Assembly (NCBI GenBank): GCA_031272035.1
Contig: JAISUO010000121.1
Span: forward strand, 1-50,407
Direction of reading: 5' to 3'
From: Synergistaceae bacterium
GTDB lineage: Bacteria; Synergistota; Synergistia; Synergistales; Aminobacteriaceae
DNA length: 50,407 nt
Position numbers and translations under genes: made by a program
Notes under the pieces: model-generated
What the model saw: only the letters and a program-made list of their open reading frames with translations
What the model was told of the DNA's origin: nothing
Databases searched by the model: none
In this document: in pieces, positions 35,363-43,120 of the stretch
Position numbering within the stretch: position 1 is the stretch's first letter
Layout: each line of letters starts with the position of its first letter

Positions 35363-36388
35363 TTAGATTTCGTTCACACCGTTCCGCAGTTCCTTTTCAA
35401 ATTCGACGCGATGATGAAGGGTGTAGATGCCCGGCAGACCGCCCGTGTGGACCATGATGATTTTTTCTCCCCGCCGGATTTTTCCTTCGCGCGCCATGTC
35501 AAGGATGCCGGCGAAGCATTTGCCGGTGTAACAGGGGTCCAGGATGACGCCCTCTTTGCGGGCCATGAAATAAATCGCCTCGCGGACCTCCCGGCTGGGA
35601 TTGTTGTAAGCGCCCCGCGTATAACCGGTTTCGACGTCGAAGTCGGCGCGCGTCGCGTCGATTTTCAGACCGAAGGTGTTTTTGACGCTGTGGAAGTAAT
35701 CCATGAGGCGCTTTTCTTTTGCTTCTCGAAAAGGAGAGATGGCAACGCCGGTGCAGCGCAGGGGAGAGTGTTCGTTTTTCAGGCCGCAGCATAAGCCCAT
35801 GTACGTGCCGAGACTGCCCACGGGGACGAAAACGCGCGCGTCGTCGAGGCCCATTCCGTGAGCCTGGAGGGTGGTTTCCACGGCGCATTCGTAATATCCC
35901 AGAGCGCCGAGGTCGTTGGAGCCCCCCATGGGAATGCGATAGACTTTTTCGCCCTGCGCTTCGTATTTCCGGGCAAGCTGGGCGGTCAGCTCCTCCAATT
36001 GCTCGTCTTCACCGCGTCCGTCGTCCTTTTTGAGAACGACCTCGCTGCCCATGAGGCGATCCAGCAGGATGTTGGCGGAAATTTCACCGGGGTAATTATC
36101 GATACAGGCGATGACGCATTTCAGGCCGTATTTCGCGGCCACCGCCGCGGTCAGGCGTCCGTGGTTGGTTTGCGCGCCGCCGACGGTCATCAGCATTGTC
36201 GCGCCCTGATCCATAGCGTCCTTCAGCAAATATTCCAGTTTGCGCAGCTTGTTGCCCCCCACGCCCAGGTTCGTCAGATCGTCGCGTTTCAGATAGAACT
36301 TGATCCCCAGCTCTCCGGAGATGCCGGACAGATACTCCATCGGCGTGGGAAGGTTCAGAAAAGAGATTTTTTTGCGTCCCAATAACAT
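35363..36388 (-). CDS. D-cysteine desulfhydrase / ACC-deaminase family PLP enzyme
   Basis: A 341-residue fold-type II PLP enzyme. The PLP lysine is K47 in GGNKLRKLEYLL. Other landmarks are TVGGAQTNHGR (about 68-78), the glycine loop VPVGSLGTYMGL, and the terminal HTGGLPGIY. This pattern is typical of D-cysteine desulfhydrases and ACC deaminases; in anaerobes lacking ACC, D-cysteine (to pyruvate, H2S and ammonia) or another D-amino acid is more plausible. GGAGG stands upstream of the ATG. It lies 37 bases downstream of hypE in the same direction but has no obvious link to hydrogenase. Confidence 0.85.
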   Translation of the reverse strand: MLLGRKKISFLNLPTPMEYLSGISGELGIKFYLKRDDLTNLGVGGNKLRKLEYLLKDAMDQGATMLMTVGGAQTNHGRLTAAVAAKYGLKCVIACIDNYPGEISANILLDRLMGSEVVLKKDDGRGEDEQLEELTAQLARKYEAQGEKVYRIPMGGSNDLGALGYYECAVETTLQAHGMGLDDARVFVPVGSLGTYMGLCCGLKNEHSPLRCTGVAISPFREAKEKRLMDYFHSVKNTFGLKIDATRADFDVETGYTRGAYNNPSREVREAIYFMARKEGVILDPCYTGKCFAGILDMAREGKIRRGEKIIMVHTGGLPGIYTLHHRVEFEKELRNGVNEI

Positions 36389-36425
36389 GAGTTTTTCCTC
36401 CTGCGTTTTTTGAAGTCAAACGGTT

Positions 36426-37430
36426 TCAGCAGATTCTGGGCAGAATCTCCCCAACGGGCATGTCCACGCAGCGCATCCCTCCGATCCGTGTTTTCATTCC
36501 GACCATGCGGGGGTGGTCGGCGACAATGCGTCCGATGACCGCCGCGTCCCTGGAGATCGAATTTTGACGAAGCAGGTCCAGACATCCTTCCGCCTGCTCC
36601 GGGGCGACGGCGACGACCGCACAGCCCTCAGAGGCCAGATACAGGGGATCGAATCCCAGAATGTCGCAGATCGCGTTTGTCTCCCTGTTGGCGGGCAGGT
36701 TCGTTTCCACCAGCTCGACCCCCAGGGAAGCCCCTTCCGCCCATTCGCAAAGCACCGTCCCCAGACCGCCTCGCGTGCAGTCCCTCATGCAGCGCAACCC
36801 ATCAAGAGCCATCAGAGGCTTCAGGGACGGCCACAAAAGGGCGCAGTCGCTGGTCAGCCCCGGAGCGGCAATGTTGAAGCGGGCGGCGGCCAGAGCCGCT
36901 CCATGACGGCCGGGGGACGTGGAAAGAATCAAAACATCCCCCTGCCGAAGATTCGAGGTCTGGAGAGTTCGGGAAGACATTTTTTTCCCCATGGCGCAGG
37001 CCGCGATAAAAATTTTGTCCGCCATGCCGTGGGGCACGACCTTGGTGTCTCCCGCGATCAGCCGGATATTTCCCTCTTTTGCCGTGCGGGCCGCGCTTTC
37101 CATGTAGCGGTCCAGGAGAGAGAACTCCAGCCCCTCTTCGATAATCAGGGAAAGCGTCAGCCAGCGGGGCTCCACGCCTCGAACCGCCAGATCGTTGGAG
37201 GAACCGCAGACGGCCAGTTTCCCGATGTCGCCCCCGGGAAAATCCTGGGGCGAAACGGTAAATCCGTCCATTGTGACGGCAATATCCGCATCGTTCCCGC
37301 CTTTATCGAGAAAGGCGCAATCCTCCATCTCGAATCCCTCCGTCTCGAAACGGGAGAGAATGCGCTCCGTCAGCTTCTGAGTCAGACGGCCTCCGCTTCC
37401 GTGTCCTGAGGTTACGGCGTCCTCCTTCAT
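36426..37430 (-). CDS. hypE: Hydrogenase maturation protein HypE
   Basis: A 334-residue PurM-like ATPase that, with HypF, makes the thiocyanate on its own C-terminal cysteine for the cyanide ligands of the NiFe site. The protein ends in PRIC, the diagnostic terminal Cys. The N-terminal glycine-rich SGHGSGGRLTQKL motif and the ATP-binding segments FTVSPQDFPGGDIGKLAV and GDTKVVP are visible. The start is the ATG at 37430, which overlaps the hypD stop (ATGA), as is usual for hyp operons. Confidence 0.96.
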   Translation of the reverse strand: MKEDAVTSGHGSGGRLTQKLTERILSRFETEGFEMEDCAFLDKGGNDADIAVTMDGFTVSPQDFPGGDIGKLAVCGSSNDLAVRGVEPRWLTLSLIIEEGLEFSLLDRYMESAARTAKEGNIRLIAGDTKVVPHGMADKIFIAACAMGKKMSSRTLQTSNLRQGDVLILSTSPGRHGAALAAARFNIAAPGLTSDCALLWPSLKPLMALDGLRCMRDCTRGGLGTVLCEWAEGASLGVELVETNLPANRETNAICDILGFDPLYLASEGCAVVAVAPEQAEGCLDLLRQNSISRDAAVIGRIVADHPRMVGMKTRIGGMRCVDMPVGEILPRIC

Positions 37431-38545
37431 TGATGATACCTGTACCACGCTCCACACGTCCCTTCACTGGAAACCATGCAGGGCCCCACCGGGGCAAGGG
37501 GCGTACAGACCCTGCCGAAAAGTTCACATTCAGGCGGCGAAATCAGTCCTGAAAGCACTTCGCCGCAGCGACATCCGTTATCGACGACATCTTCGGCGGG
37601 GTCGAGACCGAATTTTCTCACGGCGTCGAACTCCCCGTAAGGCTCCGCGATGCGACAGCCGGAACCGGCAATGACTCCCAGCCCCCTCCATCGGGCGTCG
37701 CAGGGCTCGAACACCTCCGACAGAATCCGGCGGGCGGCTGGATTTCCCTCAATGGGGACGTCCTTCAGCCGCCAGACGCTCAGGCGAAAATCCCGTTCGG
37801 CCACCTGTCTGGCAAGGTCTGTCATGCAGGCCAGAATTTCCTCCGGCTCGAACCCGGCGACAGCGGCGGCTCTGCGAAGTTTTTTCGTCAGAAAGGCGTA
37901 TTCGTCGAGCCCGGTGACCACCGTCACGTGTCCGGGCAGAATAAATCCGTCGATTCTCAGGTCAGGATTGGAACAAAGGGCGGACAGGGCCGCCGGAACC
38001 GTTTTGTGCAGACAGAGAACGGAAAAATTATCGAGGCCGTTTCGACGGGCCTGCTGCAGGGTCACAGCCGTCGCGGGGGCCGTGGTTTCGAAGCCGACTC
38101 CGAGAAAGACCACCTCCCGCTCCGGATTTTTTCGGGCGATCTCCATGGACTGGATGGCTGACGTCACGACCTCCACCGCCGCCCCCTCTCCCTTCATCTT
38201 CAGCAGGGATCCGGAAGAGCCGGGAACCCGCAGCATGTCGCCATAAGTGAGAACGACGCAGTCCCTTTTCGCCAGAGACAGGGCCATGTCGATCTCCGAC
38301 TGATCGGTGACGCAGACCGGACAGCCCGGCCCGGAAAGCACACGAAGCCCCTCCGGCAGCAGGGAACGCAGCCCCGATCGAAAAATGGCCACGGTATGGG
38401 TGCCGCAGACCTCCATAAACGTGAGAGGACGCCCCGCACACTCCAGATATTCGCTCAGTTTTCCCCGCAGGGCTTCGATATTCGCTGGCCCCTCACGGGG
38501 CGCTTTCAGGTCAGACTCGGGCAACGGAGGCCTCCGCCGCTTCAT
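37427..38545 (-). CDS. hypD: Hydrogenase maturation protein HypD
   Basis: A 372-residue iron-sulfur scaffold protein that, with HypC, carries the Fe(CN)2CO unit. Diagnostic motifs are MEVCGTHT, GPGCPVCVT, VGFETTAPATA, LPGHVTVV and the C-terminal cysteine cluster (NGCRCGEVL, CTPLAPVGPCMVS, EGTCGAWY) that holds the [4Fe-4S] cluster. The N-terminus overlaps the end of hypC by 35 bases; later in-frame starts would reduce the overlap, but none has a better ribosome site that I can see. Confidence 0.95.
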   Translation of the reverse strand: MKRRRPPLPESDLKAPREGPANIEALRGKLSEYLECAGRPLTFMEVCGTHTVAIFRSGLRSLLPEGLRVLSGPGCPVCVTDQSEIDMALSLAKRDCVVLTYGDMLRVPGSSGSLLKMKGEGAAVEVVTSAIQSMEIARKNPEREVVFLGVGFETTAPATAVTLQQARRNGLDNFSVLCLHKTVPAALSALCSNPDLRIDGFILPGHVTVVTGLDEYAFLTKKLRRAAAVAGFEPEEILACMTDLARQVAERDFRLSVWRLKDVPIEGNPAARRILSEVFEPCDARWRGLGVIAGSGCRIAEPYGEFDAVRKFGLDPAEDVVDNGCRCGEVLSGLISPPECELFGRVCTPLAPVGPCMVSSEGTCGAWYRYHQ

Positions 38546-38753
38546 TGAGCTCCTTCCAGAGGGCGATCATTTCCTCGGATTCTCCCCTGTCCAGCTTCTG
38601 AATCGCGAAACCGGCGTGAACAAGGACGGTATCCCCCACCGCCGGATCTTCGATCAGGTCCAGGCGAATTTCAACTTCGACGCCGCCGGATTCAGCCCGG
38701 GCCGATCCATCATCGAAAATTTCCACTATCGTATAGGGCACAGCCAAACACAT
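38511..38753 (-). CDS. hypC: Hydrogenase maturation chaperone HypC
   Basis: An 80-residue HypC/HybG chaperone starting MCLAVP, with the essential Cys2 that binds the Fe unit during transfer from HypD to the hydrogenase large subunit. Two adjacent ATGs are present; the second (38753) is chosen because HypC needs Cys directly after Met, and GGAGGG stands 7 bases upstream of it. The C-terminus has an acidic helical extension and overlaps hypD. It heads the hypC-hypD-hypE unit; hypA, hypB and hypF are absent from the window. Confidence 0.95.
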   Translation of the reverse strand: MCLAVPYTIVEIFDDGSARAESGGVEVEIRLDLIEDPAVGDTVLVHAGFAIQKLDRGESEEMIALWKELNEAAEASVARV

Positions 38754-39043
38754 CATAATTCCCTCCAAATGACATATCTTTCTTATTGTACACGTTTCCC
38801 GCGGGCAAATGAACAGCGGTCGATTCAATTTCAGGCCTCAAAAGACGGAGAATATGAGAAAATCCACTTCTTTACGCTTTATCTTCCGGGTAAAAGAGCG
38901 TTATACTCCTTCTGAAAAAAGGAAAACGGCATCGTCCTGCAGGGGACATTCCCGACCCTGCGCGAGACTGGTTCGTCAAAAAAGGCGCTCGAAAAGTTGT
39001 ACGGGGAAACTGACGGTATCACCCGAATCGAGGAGGACTCCAA
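38754..39043. other. Intergenic region between hypC and the HAD gene
   Basis: A 290-base divergent region without a convincing gene. TATACT at about 38900 is a possible -10 for the rightward HAD-rarA pair, with TTTATC 18 bases upstream as a weak -35. I found no RNA gene in it. Confidence 0.4.
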
Positions 39044-40063
39044 ATGCAGCAGACTATTTCTCCGCCCTTCTGGCACCCCGCGTGTTCGGGGGCTTTCATT
39101 CTCGACTGGGACGGGGTGCTGGCCGACACCCGGTTGGACTTCGGCCCTCTGCGTCAAAAATATTTCGAGGGGAAAATCGTCCCTCTGATCGAGGCCGCGG
39201 ACCGGCTGCCGGAGTCCGTCCGAGACGAAGTGAAGGCGGAGATTCGCAGAATTGAAATGGAGGGCGCGGAAAAGGCCGTGCCCGTGAAGGGCGCCCGGGA
39301 CCTCATCGCCTGGCTCAACGATTCCGGCAAACCCTGGGCGGTGGTATCGAGAAACTGCCGGGATTCCATCCTGCTGGCGGCGGAGCGATGCGGAATAACG
39401 CTTCCTCCCGTTCTGCTCAGCCGGGAAGATCCCCACGTGAAACCCGCGCCCGAAGCTCTGGCCCTGGCGGCAAAAAAGATGAAGGTCCGCCTGGCCGACT
39501 GCGTCATGACGGGAGATTTCATCTACGACATTTTAGGGGCGCGCCGCGCTGCCATTCGAGCCGTTCTGGTCCAGCGAGGGGAAACGGAATGGTCCCATCT
39601 GGCCGACGCCGCCTGGCCCACGGTCGAAGAATTTGCCCATGCCCTTGCCCATCCCTCGCCTCTGGTCCCCTGGGAGTATCATGACCTGACGCGAAAATAC
39701 GGAACGGAACACCTCAAAGCGGCCGCCCGAAATATCTACCGGCTGAGCGGAGCGGATGGAGTTTGCCTGCAGGTTCGTACCCTGGCCAGGCTGGGGGCCT
39801 TTCGTTTCAGCATCCCCGAGGAGGCAAAGCTGGGCCTCTCCGACTGGAAGGACTCCACATTTCCCGCCCAGGCCATCGACATGCCCCTGTCTCCCCTTTT
39901 GGAGGACCTTATGGCGGCCCACTGGCCCTGTGTGCAGTTCGTCCCTCCGGAAACTCAGGATCGAGAGCCCTCCCATCGCGTCCAGGAGGTTCCTCCGTCG
40001 CTTCAAGGCGCGGAACTTGAAAATTTTTTCATCGACTCTCTGAAGTGGACGGCAAAAACATAA
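39044..40063 (+). CDS. HAD-superfamily hydrolase with unknown C-terminal extension
   Basis: A 339-residue protein. Residues 15-205 are a HAD phosphatase: motif I DWDGV with D21/D23, motif II S102 in VVSRN, motif III K133 in KPAPE, and motif IV GDFIYD (157-162). A four-helix cap of type C1 lies between motifs I and II. Residues 210-339 form an extension I cannot assign (EYHDLTRKYGTEHLKAAARNIYRL near its start). GGAGG lies 7 bases before the ATG. Its TAA overlaps the rarA ATG by one base (TAATG), so the two are translated together. Confidence 0.8.
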   Translation: MQQTISPPFWHPACSGAFILDWDGVLADTRLDFGPLRQKYFEGKIVPLIEAADRLPESVRDEVKAEIRRIEMEGAEKAVPVKGARDLIAWLNDSGKPWAVVSRNCRDSILLAAERCGITLPPVLLSREDPHVKPAPEALALAAKKMKVRLADCVMTGDFIYDILGARRAAIRAVLVQRGETEWSHLADAAWPTVEEFAHALAHPSPLVPWEYHDLTRKYGTEHLKAAARNIYRLSGADGVCLQVRTLARLGAFRFSIPEEAKLGLSDWKDSTFPAQAIDMPLSPLLEDLMAAHWPCVQFVPPETQDREPSHRVQEVPPSLQGAELENFFIDSLKWTAKT

Positions 40064-41325
40064 TGATCCTTTCCGAGACGCCCCTCGCCGAAAGAATGCG
40101 CCCCCTGACCCTGGAGGAGTACTGCGGACAGCCCCATCTGATGGGCGAAAACGCCCCCCTTCGCAGGCTGATCGAAACGGGTCGGGTGCCCAGTTGTGTT
40201 CTGTACGGACCGCCGGGGGTGGGAAAGACCACGCTGGTGCGTCTGATCGCCAGGGCCACTCAACGCAGCCTTCTGGAAATCAACGCGGTCACGGCGAAAG
40301 TGGCGGAGCTTCGGGATCTGGTGGAGGAGGCAAAACGCCTGAAGATCATGGGCGGAGGGACGTCGGCTCTGGCTTTCATCGATGAACTGTATCATTTCAA
40401 CAGCTCCCAGCAGAACGTCCTGCTCCCTTCCGTAGAAAAGGGAGACCTGATTCTCATTGGGACGACCACGGAAAATCCCCGTTACGAAATCAACAAAACC
40501 CTGCTTTCCCGCATGATCATCTTCGACCTGAAACCTCTGACGCCGGAGGAACTTCTACCTCTTCTGCGCCGGGCGATGGAGGACAAAACACGGGGGCTGG
40601 GCGATCTGGAGGTTCGGGCGTCGGACGAAATTCTGCTGGGCATCGCGACCGCCTCCGGTGGGGACGTGCGACAGGCCCTGACCCGCCTCGAAGCCTCGGT
40701 TTCCTTCATAGCCGCGACCGGAGGAACCACTCTCACCTCCGAGGCCGTCGAACAGACCGTGGGAAGCGCCAGTGTCCGTTTTGACAGAAAAGGAGACGAC
40801 CACTATTCGATCATCTCCGCCATGATCAAGAGCATTCGCGGCTCCGACCCCGACGCCGCGGTCTACTGGCTGGCCCGCCTTCTGGCCGGAGGCGAGGACA
40901 TTCGGTTCATCTGCCGCCGGATCCTGATCTCCGCGGCGGAGGACATCGGTCTTGCGGATCCCGCGGCCCTTCAAATCGCCGCGGCCGCCACCTTTGCCGC
41001 CGACATGACCGGCCTGCCGGAGGCCCGAATCATCCTCTCCGAAGCCGTGATCTATCTGGCTGCCGCCCCCAAGAGCAACAGCGCTTACCTCGCGGTGGAT
41101 CGGGCCTCCGCCGAAATCGAAAAGGGCGTGCTCCAGGCCGTTCCCCATCACCTGAAACCCGATGGAAGCGGATACCTCTACCCTCACGACGACCCCCGCC
41201 ACTGGCTGCCCCAGCAGTATATGGAGTCACCCCGTCGCTACTACTATCCCGGCTCGCTGGGGTATGAACAAAATATCGCCGCCCGTTTAAAAAAATTCTG
41301 GCGTCGATTTTTGGAAGAAAACTGA
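40063..41325 (+). CDS. rarA: Replication-associated recombination ATPase RarA
   Basis: A 420-residue clamp-loader-like AAA+ ATPase (RarA/MgsA/WRNIP1 family) acting at stalled forks and SSB-coated DNA. Walker A is GPPGVGKT (49-56), and the sensor-1 region reads IGTTTENPRYEINKTLLSR. The MgsA C-terminal tetramerisation domain ends in LGYEQNIAARL. In the Walker B area most relatives read DEIHRFNKAQQD; here it is DELYHFNSSQQN, keeping the acidic pair but changing H and R. The start is the ATG that overlaps the HAD gene's stop; an in-frame GTG 18 bases upstream is possible but less likely. Confidence 0.93.
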   Translation: MILSETPLAERMRPLTLEEYCGQPHLMGENAPLRRLIETGRVPSCVLYGPPGVGKTTLVRLIARATQRSLLEINAVTAKVAELRDLVEEAKRLKIMGGGTSALAFIDELYHFNSSQQNVLLPSVEKGDLILIGTTTENPRYEINKTLLSRMIIFDLKPLTPEELLPLLRRAMEDKTRGLGDLEVRASDEILLGIATASGGDVRQALTRLEASVSFIAATGGTTLTSEAVEQTVGSASVRFDRKGDDHYSIISAMIKSIRGSDPDAAVYWLARLLAGGEDIRFICRRILISAAEDIGLADPAALQIAAAATFAADMTGLPEARIILSEAVIYLAAAPKSNSAYLAVDRASAEIEKGVLQAVPHHLKPDGSGYLYPHDDPRHWLPQQYMESPRRYYYPGSLGYEQNIAARLKKFWRRFLEEN

Positions 41326-41344
41326 ATTTAAGAAAGCTGAATTT

Positions 41345-42130
41345 TCACGGATGCCGGCGTTCCCTGTTCCATTTTCCCGACATCGCGTAAAAAACAAAAA
41401 TGTTTATCCCCAAAGCGCAGGCCGTGGCCAGTGAATAGATAACCGCGGGATGCCAGGTCGGGAGGGTCAAAACGGCGACGACATAAAAACCGACGCAGGA
41501 GTAAGAGCCGACGAGGACTCCTCGTTCCAGCCGGCAAACGGCCAGACGCCCGTACAGACGGTGCGAAAAAGTCGACATGACTGAGATCGAGACGGGAAAA
41601 GTTGAAAGAAGGCCGCTCAATTGAGGACCCAGAAAGCTCGATACGGCGGTCAGGACGACGACGATAGCCGTGGCGGCGATCATGCGGAAGGGCAAATCCC
41701 AGGAAGGAGCCGCCGCGGTGGACACCGCTTCGGTGCAGGCGGGCAGGGCGCGACAGCCGAAGGCGATGACGCTCAGGACCAGAAACAGCGACACTCCGAA
41801 GGGTAGCGACGCTCCTGAAAACAGCGCGACAACCGCAAAATACGCCGTCAATCCCGCGACGACGGTCAGTGGCCATCGACAAAAACGGGAAACGCGTTCA
41901 TAAGCGAGACTGAAAGCAGCCACGGCAATAATCCCGTGGAGCGTGCTGCGCGCTGAAGCAAGGGCAAAATCCCTGCCCCGTTCCATCAGGAGAAAGGCGG
42001 ACACCGGACCGGAAATCAGGGGAAGTCCCACGAACCAGCCGCCCACATCCGGCCCCCAGCGTCTTGAAATCAGCGTCAGAACTGCCACCAGAGACGGAAT
42101 CAGAACAAGCTTGAACAGGACAATGGCCAA
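41345..42130 (-). CDS. Membrane protein with internal duplication
   Basis: A protein of about 261 residues with eight or nine hydrophobic helices. The two halves look alike: GPDVGGWFVGLPLISGPVSAF in the first and GPQLSGLLSTFPVSISVMSTF in the second share spacing of G, P and hydrophobic residues. I do not recognise a characterised function. The start chosen is TTG at 42130, with AAGAGG 9 bases upstream, one base after the stop of the deacetylase gene. An upstream in-frame TTG (42175) would overlap that gene. It is the last gene of this leftward pair. Confidence 0.65.
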   Translation of the reverse strand: MAIVLFKLVLIPSLVAVLTLISRRWGPDVGGWFVGLPLISGPVSAFLLMERGRDFALASARSTLHGIIAVAAFSLAYERVSRFCRWPLTVVAGLTAYFAVVALFSGASLPFGVSLFLVLSVIAFGCRALPACTEAVSTAAAPSWDLPFRMIAATAIVVVLTAVSSFLGPQLSGLLSTFPVSISVMSTFSHRLYGRLAVCRLERGVLVGSYSCVGFYVVAVLTLPTWHPAVIYSLATACALGINIFVFYAMSGKWNRERRHP

Positions 42131-42131
42131 A

Positions 42132-42980
42132 TCACTCTGCCTCTTTCTCAGTAAAACATTCTGACAGTCTGACAAATCGAAAGTCCCGCTCCCGCAAAAA
42201 GGGCAAGGAGCGTTTCAGCCCGGGCAGCGTCCCCGAACCAGGGCGATTCATGTGCATGAGAACGATTTCTCCGCCTCTGGCGGAGCGAAACGTTTTTTCG
42301 ACCTGATCGGCCGAGGCCGTGGCCCCGAAGTCGCCGTTGAGTGAAAATCCCGCGATTTTACAGCCCAGGGTTTTCACGAGACGAACCGCCACGTCATCGT
42401 AATGAGCGCCTCCCGCGCGGAAAAATGCCGGACGCCGCCCCGTCAGGGTTTCTATTTTACTCACGCCCTCCTCGACCTCGTCGAAAGCCGCGGCGACGCT
42501 CTCCGTTCCCCGAAGGTTATAAGCGAATCTCCCCGTAACAGACAGGGGCCTGTGTCGCATTCCGTGGCTGCCGATCTCAAAAAGGGGATTGGCGGCCAGC
42601 ATTGAAAAGACGTCTTTATGGGCTTCGATCCATTGCCCGCTGACAAAGAGCGTTGCTGGAATTTTGTTTTTTATCAGAAACTCGATCAATTCCTGGTCAT
42701 AACCATCGGGGCGTCCGTCGCAGGCGTCGAAAGTGAGGGCCAGAATTTTTTCTTCGGTGGGAAGGCGCGTGGTTATCCCTTCCAGGTCCATGCCCCAGAA
42801 ACGGGGTTTCTCCTCCGCAAAACGGGCGATGATTTCGGTTTTGAGAAGATCTTCGGCACAGGCTCTGAGGGAAGCGCAGACCGAAACGGCAACGACCACC
42901 GCCACCAACAGGCCGCCGCCAGAAAATTTTCCCCGCGGGAATCTCCAGCGGTTTCCATGTTGCCCCTGCCGAAACGTCAT
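42132..42980 (-). CDS. Membrane-anchored polysaccharide deacetylase
   Basis: A 282-residue NodB-domain protein with an N-terminal signal/anchor helix (about 21-40). The metal site has a variant motif 1, TFDACDG at 84-90 (commonly TFDDG), motif 2 H139/H143 in GSHGMRHRPL, and motif 3 RAGGAHYDD. The C-terminal LMHMNRPG corresponds to motif 5. It probably removes acetyl groups from cell-wall or exopolysaccharide sugars outside the cytoplasmic membrane. GAGG is upstream of the ATG. A hairpin terminator separates it from the NSS gene. Confidence 0.85.
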   Translation of the reverse strand: MTFRQGQHGNRWRFPRGKFSGGGLLVAVVVAVSVCASLRACAEDLLKTEIIARFAEEKPRFWGMDLEGITTRLPTEEKILALTFDACDGRPDGYDQELIEFLIKNKIPATLFVSGQWIEAHKDVFSMLAANPLFEIGSHGMRHRPLSVTGRFAYNLRGTESVAAAFDEVEEGVSKIETLTGRRPAFFRAGGAHYDDVAVRLVKTLGCKIAGFSLNGDFGATASADQVEKTFRSARGGEIVLMHMNRPGSGTLPGLKRSLPFLRERDFRFVRLSECFTEKEAE

Positions 42981-43032
42981 CTCAATCCTCGACCCTTCTC
43001 AATTTCAGCTATGGCATAGTTTACCATACAAA

Positions 43033-43078
43033 GAGCCGGCGATGGAGACAAACACAGCCCGATCTCCACCACCGGCTC
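43033..43078 (-). terminator. Terminator after the NSS symporter gene
   Basis: A stem with GAGCCGG/CCGGCTC outside and TGGAGA/TCTCCA inside, followed on the minus strand by TTTGTATGG. The U-run is short. Confidence 0.6.
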
Positions 43079-43120
43079 CAAATCAGCTCAGATTCAAATC
43101 CTTCAGGTATTTCAGACCTT

